Source: Caldilineaceae bacterium (GTDB lineage Bacteria > Chloroflexota > Anaerolineae > Caldilineales > Caldilineaceae). Taken from it: a stretch of DNA of 8,526 bases. The notes beneath the pieces are model-generated. The model made no database searches. It was not told the DNA's origin and saw only the letters and a list, made by a program, of their open reading frames with translations. The position numbers and the translations under genes are program-made. Below, in pieces: positions 1 through 5,952 of this stretch (position 1 is the first letter of the stretch; each line of letters begins with the position of its first letter). Where the stretch lies: positions 1 to 8,526 of the forward strand of contig JAPPKT010000119.1 of NCBI GenBank assembly GCA_028819675.1, given 5' to 3'.

Positions 1-362
1 GGGCCCCCCCCCCCCCAACGCCCCCCCTAAACCTCCCGCCGCAGCGAGTGTGTGGCTATATGACCTTGACGACCCGCTGACCGGACTTCCCCCCCCACCC
101 CCCGTCGTGCCTCGTACCCAGCGTGATCCAGCGCAGGCACCGCAACGCCCAGCCAGGTCCCACACACACCGCGTCACATTCCCCGCAGGTGCACCCCTCG
201 TAGGTGCCCAGGCCCGCCCTTCGCGCTCTTCAAAGCCCGCTGACCATTTCAGCCGCCGCTGCCATGAATTCCACCTGCCATACTGTTTCCATCCCCAATG
301 TGGACCGAACCCCGAAATTCCAGGGCAAATGCACCAAAATCAGTGATATAATAGCCTCGTAC
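1..362. other. Poly-C-rich left edge, no supported gene
   Basis: The first bases are GGG followed by 13 C, then a run of 7 C (21-27) and two runs of 8 and 6 C separated by one A (89-103). Open frames here start at GTG or internal codons. They lack ribosome binding sites, read proline- and arginine-rich low-complexity protein, and resemble nothing I know. I see no gene, only the 5' flank of the downstream intron. The homopolymer edge may be an assembly or contig-end artefact. Confidence 0.5.
344..352 (+). promoter_or_regulatory. Extended -10 promoter box upstream of intron
   Basis: TG-A-TATAAT is a perfect extended -10 element: TG at 344-345 and TATAAT at 347-352. No convincing -35 is present at 16-18 bp spacing, but extended -10 promoters can do without one. 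Transcription would start near 359, only a few bases before the predicted intron 5' end (GTGCG, 363). The functional call is inference. Confidence 0.35.
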
Positions 363-1065
363 GTGCGCCGTCTAACGGCACAGTATCTTGCTCACAAAGT
401 GGGCACGTGAAGCGGGAAATCACGTAGGTCAACTTCAATGGCCTGGCACGAAAGGAAAGGTCATAAAGCAGCGAAGTAAAGCGGGAGGGCGAATGAACTA
501 CACTGAAACCGCTCCCGCAAGACCTGCTACCTAAGACTAAAGCTATACTGCTTGAATTCTAGTCTCCATCGGGTAAGAGCTATGACCATCAGGAAAGGTA
601 GTCGACACCTGATTCATCTAAGCTACAGGGATAGGTACAGGCCCTGTAGTACCCGCCAGAGATGACTGTAGTTGGCAAAGAGCCAAACAAAGGAGACGAA
701 CGGGAAGTCTGAGAGTAGCTGGACACGGATACTGTGACCGGAATTCGGAATCGGCCTGAGTGCGGAGACGCATATGGTTGCGGAGCCATCGAGTACTCGC
801 CGGAGCAACGACCGGCTACAGAGAGTGGGAAAGCCACTCACAGGGGGAACAGGGTGGCGGGTTTCGGCTGGGTGAGTCATAGAATGGAATGCGAATGCAA
901 ACAACCGAATCGACTTCCGAAGCCATAGGTGACAGGTCAGAGTGGGACACCTGCAAAGACGAACTGGAAAGCCGTGTGCGGTGAAAGTCGCAGGCACGTT
1001 TTGGGGGCAGGCAGGGGGAAAAGTGCTCATCCAAGTAACTCGCTTCCTGCCGAGCCTACCAAAAT
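363..1065 (+). ncRNA. ORF-less group II intron (self-splicing ribozyme, possibly decayed)
   Basis: The 3' part has the hallmark of group II catalytic domain V: AGC at 970-972, a GAAA tetraloop at 983-986 and a 2-nt bulge at 992-993 in a 34-nt hairpin (969-1002). A domain VI-like hairpin with a bulged A (1058) follows. Seven bases beyond it, AT (1064-1065) fits the usual AY 3' end. Upstream, GTGCG at 363 matches the group II 5' consensus and starts a small hairpin (GCCG 367-370 with CGGC 376-379). The distance from there to domain V, about 600 nt, is what domains I-III of bacterial introns need. A CCTAAG near 531 resembles half of an 11-nt tetraloop receptor. No reverse transcriptase/maturase frame lies inside, so domain IV must be minimal and splicing or mobility would need a maturase in trans. 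Frames on both strands within it are shadows. The class, the 5' boundary and present activity are uncertain. Confidence 0.65.
969..1060 (+). other. Group II intron domains V and VI
   Basis: Domain V pairs as follows: A969-U1002, A970-U1001, G971.U1000, C973-G998, G974-C997, U975-A996, G976-C995, U977.G994. A bulge AG (992-993) follows, then GCGGU (978-982) with GUCGC (987-991) around loop GAAA. The C972 partner is U999, whereas the family has a C-G pair there. So the base pair holding the C of the catalytic AGC is lost. Domain VI pairs GGCAGG (1010-1015) with CCTGCC (1046-1051), and G1003-C1008 with G1054-C1060 leaving A1058 unpaired as candidate branch point. The pairings are read directly; the roles come from known group II structure. 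Confidence 0.7.
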
Positions 1066-1454
1066 GCTAAAAGGCATTACTGAGAGCGTACTGCCATCAA
1101 TCCACGACTCCCGCTGGCAGGAAATCTTCTGAAGGCGAGGGAAAGCCCTTCCAAGACTGGTAACTGCCCAGTCCCCAACCGGGACAGCGAGAATACGTGC
1201 GGGAAGTCAAGCGAAAGAGTCCAGGAAATGGAATGCTGCCCGCTCTCACCCGACATAGCCCGACTTTGAGCGTCCGGACACGACCCCCAGCCCCATCGCC
1301 AGTTAACCGGCATGAGTCTGCCGTCCTTTAGAGTAGTGGATGAGCATCGTAGAGAATTTTCCAGAACCGGGAACAGGCTCCAGACACGCAAAAACTGATG
1401 CAAAAGCGTAACAACAACAAGAACCAGAAAAAAATTCACCCGCTTTTACCCGAC

Positions 1455-1483
1455 TTTTCCGCCATTTACGCTTTTTCCGCCAT
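1455..1483. repeat. Two-copy 18-bp spaced repeat (TTTTCCGCCAT)
   Basis: The 11-mer TTTTCCGCCAT occurs at 1455-1465 and again at 1473-1483, an 18-bp period. Degenerate relatives flank it (CCCGCTTTTACCCGACTTTT before, CCCGCC and CCGCCAT after). It looks like a decayed minisatellite; no function is evident. Confidence 0.5.
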
Positions 1484-1609
1484 ATTCCCGCCAAAACACG
1501 ACCCGCCATGTAAAGGTTCGTACAACTCTCGCAGACACTGGAATGAGACCCCCGGCGCCGGCGTGGCCCTGACTGCAGCCCATCGCACAAACTGCATGCA
1601 TTGCAGGTG

Positions 1610-1651
1610 AGACAACATGGAAACGCTCGTAAACTCTCATAGACTCTCGTC
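1610..1651. repeat. 10-bp tandem repeat cluster, copy A
   Basis: After the lead-in AGACAACATGGA (1610-1621) come three 10-bp units: AACGCTCGTA, AACTCTCATA, GACTCTCGTC. The consensus is AAC(G/T)CTCGTA. The lead-in and first unit match cluster B (1729-1780) at 18 of 22 positions, with all four differences being transitions. That indicates duplication of a roughly 50-bp block. Confidence 0.65.
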
Positions 1652-1728
1652 CAGAACTCGTACGAGACAACCTGCACCGGCAAGGCTCCCGTCACACCCT
1701 GTCACGCAAACCTCAGGAACTGCAATTT

Positions 1729-1780
1729 AGACAACACGAAAACGCTTGCAAACACTCGTAAACGCTCGTAAACTCTCGTC
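1729..1780. repeat. 10-bp tandem repeat cluster, copy B
   Basis: The lead-in AGACAACACGAA (1729-1740) precedes four 10-bp units: AACGCTTGCA, AACACTCGTA, AACGCTCGTA, AACTCTCGTC. It is the same family as the cluster about 120 bp upstream, with one more unit. The minus strand reads (T)ACGAGCGTT units, which yield spurious VYERLR-like peptides. Confidence 0.7.
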
Positions 1781-1882
1781 CAACACACACAGATGAGCAA
1801 GCCTGCGCCCCACCACCAAGACAAACGATCCACGATGAATGAAATGCTCGCATCAGCCCCCAAGCCATCTGCACCGAATCTG

Positions 1883-2142
1883 AATTCCGTCTTTTCCTCC
1901 GATGCTGGACTGCTCCTGACTTCCACCCTCAGCCACTGGAGCATCAAGAAATCAGTCCACTGCGACTTGGATGAGGACAACTGTCGCATCCGTCACGGCC
2001 ATGCGCAGCACAACCTGGCCATCTTGCGACGCTTGGCTATCAACCCCCCGCGCCGGGGAAAAGCGCCCAAATCGGTATTGCTGCCAAACGTAACCGAGAT
2101 GGTTGGAAATCTGACCATCTCCTGAAAGTGCTCTCCCAATAA
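1883..2142 (+). pseudogene. ISAs1-family transposase, C-terminal remnant
   Basis: The frame from 1883 reads SSDAGLLLTSTLSHWSIKKSVH, then CDLDEDNCRIRHGHAQHNLA and ILRRLAIN. This resembles the end of ISAs1-type DDE transposases, where the pattern is SLPAD...SHWxIENxLHWxLDVxFxEDxxRxRxGxAxxNLAxLRRxALNLL. The terminal segment KSAQIGIAAKRNRDGWKSDHLLKVL follows only after a one-base frame change near 2055-2058 and stops at TAA 2140-2142. Two or three residues are also missing after SVH, where families have WVLDVTF. Everything N-terminal of SSDAG, including the first catalytic aspartates, is absent. It is therefore a dead fragment of an old insertion. The family assignment rests on remembered motifs. 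Confidence 0.75.
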
Positions 2143-2177
2143 GATGCGGACGTCCTAAGATACAGAGCCTCTTTTCG

Positions 2178-2206
2178 TTGACAGTGAAAAGAAATTCTGA
2201 TAAAGT
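2178..2206 (+). promoter_or_regulatory. Candidate sigma70-type promoter of the ABC operon
   Basis: A perfect -35 TTGACA (2178-2183) lies 17 bp upstream of TAAAGT (2201-2206), which matches TATAAT at four of six positions. It would give a leader of about 190 nt before the binding-protein gene at 2402. The leader contains the inverted repeat at 2262-2303. Confidence 0.45.
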
Positions 2207-2261
2207 GCGGCCAACTTCAGTACAGATGCCTCCGAAGTGATGAACTGTTTCACCCAAACGA

Positions 2262-2303
2262 CCTGGCAGGGCCGACGTTTCTACTCGTAGAAACTCTGTC
2301 AGG
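2262..2303. promoter_or_regulatory. Nested inverted repeat, possible operator or leader hairpin
   Basis: The core GTTTCTACTCGTAGAAAC (2277-2294) is an 18-bp near-perfect palindrome with 8-bp arms around TC. Outer arms CCTGGCAG (2262-2269) and CTGTCAGG (2296-2303) pair with one G.T. It lies between the candidate promoter and the binding-protein start. An operator for a sugar-responsive LacI/GntR-type repressor is one reading; an RNA hairpin or a leftover insertion-sequence end are others. No regulator gene is in the window. Confidence 0.45.
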
Positions 2304-2401
2304 TTGATCGGTACTTTCGCCCACAACTTAACGCAGCGGAATTCGGTATTTTTTCGCCTGCATCGGGCAATTCCTGTTTTTCCTACCCAAAGGAGGAAGG
2401 T

Positions 2402-3799
2402 ATGAAAGTCTCGAAGGAAAGAGTAAGTCGTCGCGATTTTCTGAGGCTGTCTGCAGTTACAGCCCTCTCCGGAATCGGCGCAACCGCGCTGGCGGCCTGT
2501 GGGCCGGCGCCTGGGCAAGGGGCATCCGGCGACATGGCAGCGGATGAGCCCGCCATGGCCCAACAGACGATCACCTACTGGGACTGGTGGGGCCCCGCCG
2601 CCAATGAGACCAGCAAAGCGCTGTTCGACCGGTTGCCGGTTGCCCTGGGAGAGTCGAACCCTGAGCTGGAGTTGAACTATCAGAACGTTCCCTTCGGTGA
2701 ATATTTCGTAAAATTCCTGGCGGCGCATGCGGCCGACGATACACCCGACGTCATGCACAGCTCGGTGTACTGGTCCCGTGACTTCTATGACAGGGGTGCG
2801 CTCCTGGACCTGACGCCATCGATCGAAATAACTCCGGACCTGGCGCCGGAGAATTTCCTCGACGGCGCCTTGCTGCAAGCGACAAAGGGACCTGCGCAGT
2901 ACGGCGTACTGGGCGAAGGGCCGGACAGCAGCCAGATCTTCTTCAACACGGATCTGTTCGAGGAGGCAGGTGTCACGACCGACCCGGACGAGATAGCAAC
3001 CTGGGACTGGGCGGACTTCACCGAAGCTGCCAAGGAGTTGACCAAGCGTGATGGCGACGAGGTGGTTCAGTCGGGCTTCCTGGTTGGCACGCCGCGGGCC
3101 TCAACGCTGAGCGTCTGGGCCAGCTGCCACGATGTGGGCTTTTATTCGAAGAACGATGCCGGCATTGAGAACGGGATCGGCTTCAACGATAAGAACGCGG
3201 CGGTGAATGGGTTGAACTGGTTCCTGGACATGCTGCACGTGCACCAGGTCTCCCAGCCGATCGCGCCCGAACGGCAGGACTGGGCACAGTTCCAGCAGGG
3301 GAAGGCTGCGATGGCGACATCCGGCCCCTGGCAATATGGGCCCCTGGCCAACGATCTGCCGGAGTTGAACTGGTTTACGATGCTGTTCCCGGCGGCGCCG
3401 GTGGAAGGCGGGAAGCAGGGCACGGCCCACTGGAACAACATGCTTGTTGTGCCGACCAAATCACCCAATAAAGATGCCGGCTGGGCCTTCCTCGAGTTCT
3501 GGTGCGGGTTGGGCTGGATGTTGGAGCGGTTCGCGATCGGCAGCTGGTTGGCGCCGCGCAAAGACTTCTACGAGACACCGGAATACCAGGCCGCGCTGCA
3601 GGAGTTGCCGGTCCTGAACATGGTCCCGCTGGCGTCAGCGTCCGGTACACCGTTGGTCTACATCCAGCAGAGCGCACTGGATGCGGCGATCCGGCCCATC
3701 CTGGAAGCGGCGATTCTGCAGGAGCTGGAGCCTGAGGCAGCGGTTGAGCAGATGGTCGTTGAGTGCAACGAGATTATGGAAGACGCCGGTTACGCCTAA
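2402..3799 (+). CDS. ABC transporter substrate-binding lipoprotein (carbohydrate type)
   Basis: This is the solute-capturing lipoprotein of an ABC importer, 465 aa, a typical length for family 1/8 sugar-binding proteins. The N-terminus has a twin-arginine motif (SRRDFLRL, residues 9-16), a hydrophobic stretch and a lipobox LAAC ending at Cys33. The protein should therefore be exported folded by Tat and lipid-anchored outside the membrane. The mature part begins with an acidic, low-complexity linker and then ITYWDWWGP (about 56-64). It continues with the family's DVMHSS, ALLDLTP, FNTDLFEEAGV and the C-terminal GTAHWNNMLVVPTKSPNKDAGWAFLEFW segments. AAAGGAGG (2389-2396) five bases before ATG 2402 fixes the start. 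It heads an operon with the two permeases downstream, separated by a 70-bp gap holding a strong hairpin. The ligand cannot be told from sequence; a sugar or glycoside is the family expectation. The long antisense frame over its 5' half is a shadow. Confidence 0.93.
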   Translation: MKVSKERVSRRDFLRLSAVTALSGIGATALAACGPAPGQGASGDMAADEPAMAQQTITYWDWWGPAANETSKALFDRLPVALGESNPELELNYQNVPFGEYFVKFLAAHAADDTPDVMHSSVYWSRDFYDRGALLDLTPSIEITPDLAPENFLDGALLQATKGPAQYGVLGEGPDSSQIFFNTDLFEEAGVTTDPDEIATWDWADFTEAAKELTKRDGDEVVQSGFLVGTPRASTLSVWASCHDVGFYSKNDAGIENGIGFNDKNAAVNGLNWFLDMLHVHQVSQPIAPERQDWAQFQQGKAAMATSGPWQYGPLANDLPELNWFTMLFPAAPVEGGKQGTAHWNNMLVVPTKSPNKDAGWAFLEFWCGLGWMLERFAIGSWLAPRKDFYETPEYQAALQELPVLNMVPLASASGTPLVYIQQSALDAAIRPILEAAILQELEPEAAVEQMVVECNEIMEDAGYA

Positions 3800-3806
3800 G
3801 TTACGG

Positions 3807-3846
3807 GTGGTTCGTGGTCAGTCAGCATCCACTGGCCACGAACCAC
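3807..3846 (+). promoter_or_regulatory. Strong intergenic hairpin between binding protein and permease
   Basis: GTGGTTCGTGG (3807-3817) pairs perfectly with CCACGAACCAC (3836-3846). TCAGT/ACTGG extends the stem to 16 bp with one G.U, around an 8-nt loop. No U-run follows. It is better read as an mRNA-stabilising or partial-attenuation structure that keeps binding-protein transcript above permease transcript, as in maltose-type operons, than as a full terminator. Confidence 0.7.
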
Positions 3847-3869
3847 TGTATTTCAGGGCACAGTGACAG

Positions 3870-4802
3870 ATGACGACTTTGGCACAACCGTCGCAGCCGG
3901 TTCAATCGCGTGCGAGCAGGCAGAGAGAGTTGTGGAAACGGGTCAGGAAGACCTGGCCGGGCTATCTGTTCATCAGCCCGGCAGGTCTGCTGATCACGGT
4001 CTTTTCCTACATCGCGATCATCTTCTCTCTCTACATCAGCTTTCACCAATATGACATCATCTCAGAGGCGCGGCCTTTCGAGGGGCTGGAGAACTACGCG
4101 CGCGCGTTGAGCGATAAGCTGGTACGGATCAGTTTCCGCAACACGTTCATCTATGTCGTTGTAATCGTTCCGTCGATAACGATCATCTCATTGCTTCTGG
4201 CGGTTCTGGGCAACCAGGTCCGGCGGGGACGGGCGCTCTTCCGCACCGTCTTCTTCATCCCCACAATTACGCCTATCGTGGTGACTTCGATGCTGTGGGT
4301 ATGGCTCTACGAACCCACCGGCGGGATCAACAGGCTGCTTGAGATGATAAACATTGAGGGCCCCAACTGGCTCTTCAATCCAGCCACCGCGTTGCCGGCG
4401 ATCATGATCATGACCATCTGGGGCGCGGTCGGCTACTACATGATCATCTTCCTCGCCGGCCTGGCCGAGATCCCGGAGGTCTTCTACGAAGCGGCCAAGG
4501 TGGACGGCGCCGGCCGCTGGCACACCTTCTGGAACATCACCATTCCCCTGTTGCGCAATTCGCTGATCTTCGCCTTCGTCACCTTGACGATCGCCGCCTT
4601 CCAGGTCTTCACCCAGGTCTTCATCATGACGCAGGGCGGCCCCATGAACTCGACACAGACGGTTCAAATGGTCGTCTACCACTACGCATTTCAACGATTT
4701 GAAATGGGCTATGCGTCGGCTATATCCTGGCTGCTGTTCGGCGTCATCTTCTTCTTCTCCGCGCTGCAGCTGAAGCTGTTCATCTCGCGGGAGCTGTACT
4801 GA
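3870..4802 (+). CDS. ABC sugar transporter permease, MalF/UgpA type
   Basis: This is a membrane-spanning subunit of the importer, 310 aa, usual for short MalF-like permeases. I see about six hydrophobic segments (residues ~31-58, 92-114, 124-146, 172-196, 232-254, 283-305). The cytoplasmic EAA loop, EAAKVDGAGRWHTFWNITIP (207-226), docks the ATPase. The C-terminal TQGGPMNST and YHYAFQRFEMGYASAISWLLF are characteristic of binding-protein-dependent sugar permeases. The ribosome binding site is weak (AGGG, 11 bases upstream), fitting lower expression than the binding protein. It lies 70 bp after that gene and 3 bp before the second permease. Codon use and GC match its operon partners. Confidence 0.93.
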   Translation: MTTLAQPSQPVQSRASRQRELWKRVRKTWPGYLFISPAGLLITVFSYIAIIFSLYISFHQYDIISEARPFEGLENYARALSDKLVRISFRNTFIYVVVIVPSITIISLLLAVLGNQVRRGRALFRTVFFIPTITPIVVTSMLWVWLYEPTGGINRLLEMINIEGPNWLFNPATALPAIMIMTIWGAVGYYMIIFLAGLAEIPEVFYEAAKVDGAGRWHTFWNITIPLLRNSLIFAFVTLTIAAFQVFTQVFIMTQGGPMNSTQTVQMVVYHYAFQRFEMGYASAISWLLFGVIFFFSALQLKLFISRELY

Positions 4803-4805
4803 GTC

Positions 4806-5690
4806 ATGGCGCGCACACTGTCCGACCCCCGCGGCGGGGCGAGAGAACAGAACAGGCTGCTTCTGGTTGCAACCAGGCGCAGCTTTACCATCATCGTCTA
4901 TGCGCTGCTGATTGCCCTCGCCTTCAGCATGATCTTTCCCTACCTGTGGATGCTGGCCAACTCCTTCAAAAGCCGGACCGACTTCTTCACCAATCCCTAT
5001 TCGGTCATTCCCATGCCGCCAACGCTGAGCACATACTATGATGCTCTGACGATCGGGCGGATGGGAGTATACCTGGGTAACAGCATTCTGTATGCGGCCG
5101 CGGTTTTGATTGTCCAGCTACTCATCGACTCGCTGGCGGCCTATTCGTTCGCGCGCGTCGATTTTCCCGGCCGGGAGGCCCTCTTCCTGGCCGTGCTGGC
5201 GACGCTGATGCTCCCGGGTTCGGTTACGCTGATCCCGACCTTCCTCATCGCGCATGGGTTGGGTCTCACAAATACATTTACGGGGGTGGTGCTGCCGGGC
5301 TTTGCCGGCGCCTTCGGTATATTCCTCTTGCGCCAGTTTTTCCTCAATATCCCGCGCGAGCTGGAGGACGCCGCCCGCATTGACGGCTCCGGCTTTTTCG
5401 GCACCTATTGGCGCATCATGCTGCCCCTCGCCAAACCGGCCATGGTGACGCTCGGCGTCTTTATCTTCCTCAACGAGTGGAGCTCCTTCGTCTGGCCCCT
5501 CATCATCCTCTCCGACTGGAAAAAGTACCCGGTCACCGTCGGCATCGCTCTCTTCCGCGACGTCAACCAGATCAACTGGCCGGCCGTATTCGCCGGCTCC
5601 ACCATCGTCTCCTTCCCCATCGTCATCCTCTTCGTCCTCGCCCAGGAATACATCATCGGCGGCATCAGCCTCTCCGGCCTGAAGGGATAG
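4806..5690 (+). CDS. ABC sugar transporter permease, MalG/UgpE type
   Basis: This is the second transmembrane subunit, 294 aa, full length for the MalG-like family. Hydrophobic segments lie near 26-48, 90-112, 124-148, 158-178, 212-234 and 264-284. The EAA loop is EDAARIDGSGFFGTYWRIMLP (187-207), with D replacing the first A as is common. The C-terminus QEYIIGGISLSGLKG is the typical family ending. Its ATG is 3 bp after the upstream stop with only a weak GGGAG 12 bases away, so translation is probably coupled to the first permease. It should form the heterodimeric pore with that protein. No ATPase follows before the operon ends, so a shared MsmK/MalK-like ATPase encoded elsewhere is expected. 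Confidence 0.93.
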   Translation: MARTLSDPRGGAREQNRLLLVATRRSFTIIVYALLIALAFSMIFPYLWMLANSFKSRTDFFTNPYSVIPMPPTLSTYYDALTIGRMGVYLGNSILYAAAVLIVQLLIDSLAAYSFARVDFPGREALFLAVLATLMLPGSVTLIPTFLIAHGLGLTNTFTGVVLPGFAGAFGIFLLRQFFLNIPRELEDAARIDGSGFFGTYWRIMLPLAKPAMVTLGVFIFLNEWSSFVWPLIILSDWKKYPVTVGIALFRDVNQINWPAVFAGSTIVSFPIVILFVLAQEYIIGGISLSGLKG

Positions 5691-5694
5691 AAAG

Positions 5695-5738
5695 CCCCGG
5701 GCAGCCCAGACACAACGAAGATGAATCTCGGCCTGGGG
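5695..5738 (+). terminator. Possible operon-end hairpin (weak)
   Basis: CCCCGGGC (5695-5702) can pair with GCCTGGGG (5731-5738), giving 8 bp with one G.U across a 28-nt loop just after the permease stop. There is no U-tract and the loop is long, so termination, if it occurs here, may be Rho-dependent. Confidence 0.25.
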
Positions 5739-5814
5739 GAAATAACCGCTGGGAGCTACGCATCTCGCCTGCGTATTGATGTAGCTGACCAGAGTTAATC
5801 AGGAACCTACCCCC

Positions 5815-5834
5815 GTTCCGGAATGTATCCGAAC
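5815..5834. promoter_or_regulatory. Inverted repeat upstream of the methyltransferase-like gene promoter
   Basis: GTT-C-CGGA (5815-5822) is complementary to TCCG-AAC (5828-5834) around ATGTA, 7 bp with one bulged C. It sits just before the -35 box at 5848, where an activator or repressor site could lie. The evidence is only the symmetry. Confidence 0.25.
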
Positions 5835-5847
5835 ATTTGTTGCGGTA

Positions 5848-5876
5848 TTGGCTTAGGGAGCAGCGGGGGCTATAAT
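5848..5876 (+). promoter_or_regulatory. Sigma70-type promoter of the methyltransferase-like gene
   Basis: A perfect -10 TATAAT (5871-5876) is preceded by TTGGCT (5848-5853, four of six matches to TTGACA) with an optimal 17-bp spacer. Transcription would start near 5883, about 70 nt before ATG 5953. It separates this gene and its neighbour from the ABC operon. Confidence 0.6.
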
Positions 5877-5952
5877 GGGTCAGAGGGACACGGCGGAACA
5901 CCACTTTATTTGATGACGGTAAGTCACCGCCAAGGAGAAAATAATCGTAGCG

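Larger units (their letters stand above)
1066..1882. other. Intergenic repeat-rich stretch without a supported gene
   Basis: Frames here are short and interrupted. Both strands give low-complexity shadow peptides, for example repeated WTRVYE-type motifs on the minus strand that are produced by the 10-bp DNA repeats. A 22-codon frame opens at ATG 1064 but lacks a ribosome binding site and recognisable homology. The stretch holds an 18-bp repeat pair and two 10-bp tandem clusters, listed separately. I see no RNA gene and no terminator I would defend. Confidence 0.5.

Noticed and set aside
50..346. 98-codon plus-strand frame at the left edge
   Set aside because: It starts at GTG in poly-C DNA, is proline- and arginine-rich and low-complexity, and has no ribosome binding site.
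623..1030. 135-codon minus-strand frame
   Set aside because: It lies wholly within the predicted intron, antisense to domain V, with no recognisable protein features.
1064..1132. 22-codon frame MLKGITES... as start of a maturase or transposase
   Set aside because: It is too short, lacks a ribosome binding site, and overlaps the predicted intron 3' end. The resemblance to reverse-transcriptase IHD motifs is too slight.
1303..1695. Minus-strand frame with WTRVYES-type motif echoed in a second frame at 1702-1989
   Set aside because: The shared peptide motif is a translation of the 10-bp DNA repeats, not homologous protein.
1610..1780. CRISPR array
   Set aside because: The units are 10 bp, directly abutting and degenerate, with no unique spacers.
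1952..2878. 308-codon minus-strand frame
   Set aside because: It lies antisense to the transposase remnant, the operon leader and the start of the clearly real binding-protein gene. It has no ribosome binding site or recognisable domain, and exists because of GC-rich codon bias on the other strand.
4188..4694. 168-codon minus-strand frame
   Set aside because: It is a shadow of the first permease, highly charged and without start signals.
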